Of a stretch of 64,000 bases of DNA, positions 63,371-64,000 are shown piece by piece (the stretch's first letter is position 1; every line of letters starts with the position of its first letter). The stretch covers positions 216,463 through 280,462 of the forward strand of contig CANRKK010000001.1 in the NCBI GenBank assembly GCA_947631195.1. The letters run 5' to 3'. The DNA is from an uncultured Clostridia bacterium. GTDB lineage: Bacteria; Bacillota; Clostridia; Christensenellales; Borkfalkiaceae. The position numbers and the translations under genes are program-made. The notes beneath the pieces were generated by a model. The model made no database searches and was not told the DNA's origin. It saw only the letters and a list, made by a program, of their open reading frames with translations.

Positions 63371-64000
63371 CTATCTTGACTTTAACATAGCTTTTGCGGA
63401 ATACTCGTCTGCCACAACCACGTCGCAGCCCAGCACTTGGTAGGAGGCATATGCCTCCGCGTCGGTATCGAACACCACAACTTCCGCGCCGCTGTCTTTA
63501 AGTTCGCCGTCCTTTATTGCTTTTTCCACTATAGTCTGCCCGGGGCGGCCTGCGATTACGCCTATCTTCTTGCCCTTTAACTGCGCAATGGTCGTAAACG
63601 CCTCGTTTTTGTCTGAAACTATACTTTGGTAACCCGTGGAGTAGACATCGCTTACATAGAAGTCCGCCTCAACTTCGGGGGTCTTTGCCACAGCTGTGGC
63701 CAATATATCACCCGTGCCGTTTTTAACTGCATTATACGCAGCCACATAACCCCAATCGTTGAATACAGGGTGCATTTCAAGCGCGTTTGCCACCTTTACC
63801 ATCAGGTACATATCAACACCGTCCACACTGCTACCGAATGCGCCGGAAAATTGGTAAGGGCTGCAAATTCCCGTATAGATATTAATGGGATCGCCTGTTT
63901 TGTACTCTATTTCAAGCTCGCCAAGGAAGTAGGTCATAGACATCGACTGCCGGTTCAGATATTTCGTCATAAGGGCATCGACGTCGGTAGAAGCTATGGC
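63371..64000 (-). CDS. Family 3 substrate-binding protein, C-terminal part (start outside window)
   Basis: Open frame to the right edge; at least 209 residues seen, ending ADEYSAKAMLKSR. One SBP_bac_3 domain is visible (GICSPYQFSG, GVDMYLMVKVANAL, LKGKKIGVIAGRPGQTIVEKA). The sequence before it (ASTDVDALMTKYL) resembles the end of another such domain, so the whole may be a tandem binding protein. Ligands of the family are amino acids or related small molecules. Lies 18 nt or more beyond the esterase's terminator. Confidence 0.75.
   Translation of the reverse strand, partial: AIASTDVDALMTKYLNRQSMSMTYFLGELEIEYKTGDPINIYTGICSPYQFSGAFGSSVDGVDMYLMVKVANALEMHPVFNDWGYVAAYNAVKNGTGDILATAVAKTPEVEADFYVSDVYSTGYQSIVSDKNEAFTTIAQLKGKKIGVIAGRPGQTIVEKAIKDGELKDSGAEVVVFDTDAEAYASYQVLGCDVVVADEYSAKAMLKSR

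Noticed and set aside
1..64000. CRISPR arrays, rRNA operons, prophage structural genes
   Set aside because: No regular direct repeats, rRNA sequence or phage genes were seen.

Overview
The window reads as chromosome from an anaerobic, endospore-forming member of the Bacillota (class Clostridia), probably an uncultured gut lineage. Evidence: Spo0A and an uninterrupted pro-SigK, DnaD-type primosome protein, SbcCD, class III (firmicute) fructose-bisphosphatase, an archaeal-type AspRS, several intrinsic terminators with U-runs, and sigma-A promoters with clean 17-bp spacers. A finer placement cannot be made from the sequence alone.

Layout. 1-9440 (minus): sbcD-sbcC, a degenerate alpha/beta-hydrolase, lepB, pepF and dnaB (dnaB runs off the left edge). 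9484-18750: dnaD-like gene facing spo0A across a perfect 42-bp palindrome, an ABC-F ATPase, a heterodimeric ABC exporter and rlmI. 18767-26730: serS, a CtpE-like P-type ATPase, an M29 aminopeptidase, and a TetR-controlled ABC-2 exporter with a four-half-site operator. 26745-42378: malic enzyme, a 6S-like RNA, aspS, an orphan MazF, a CaCA antiporter behind a yybP-ykoY (Mn2+) riboswitch, nnrDE, birA, recX, ilvE, tyrS, sigK with a sigma-E-like promoter, and a second heterodimeric ABC exporter.

42606-46400 holds a tRNA-Glu followed by what looks like an integrated rolling-circle plasmid: a large serine recombinase, an HUH Rep, a 48-aa TTG-start ORF coupled to rep, an intrinsic attenuator in the rep leader, a small cruciform, a DnaA box and several large palindromes that reuse a GTTA loop. 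This is the part most likely to be a poorly described system.

46459-64000 (minus) is a sugar-acid and glycan locus. It encodes a ribose-type ABC importer (ATPase, two permeases, Gly-rich lipoprotein), a secreted esterase, a family-3 binding protein at the edge, two GH3 beta-N-acetylhexosaminidase-like enzymes, a GH2 beta-glucuronidase with the glucuronate-binding NKKG motif, two HAD phosphatase/mutases, mannonate dehydratase, an SDR fructuronate reductase and FBPase. Together they suggest import and cytoplasmic cleavage of glucuronides or GlcA/GlcNAc-containing oligosaccharides, with the glucuronate entering the uxu branch.

A recurring theme is that several genes (rlmI, serS, the first ABC exporter gene, nearly the P-type ATPase) sit 6-14 nt after a good -10 box with no Shine-Dalgarno sequence, so their mRNAs are probably leaderless or almost so. 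All calls come from reading the sequence; no database search was run.
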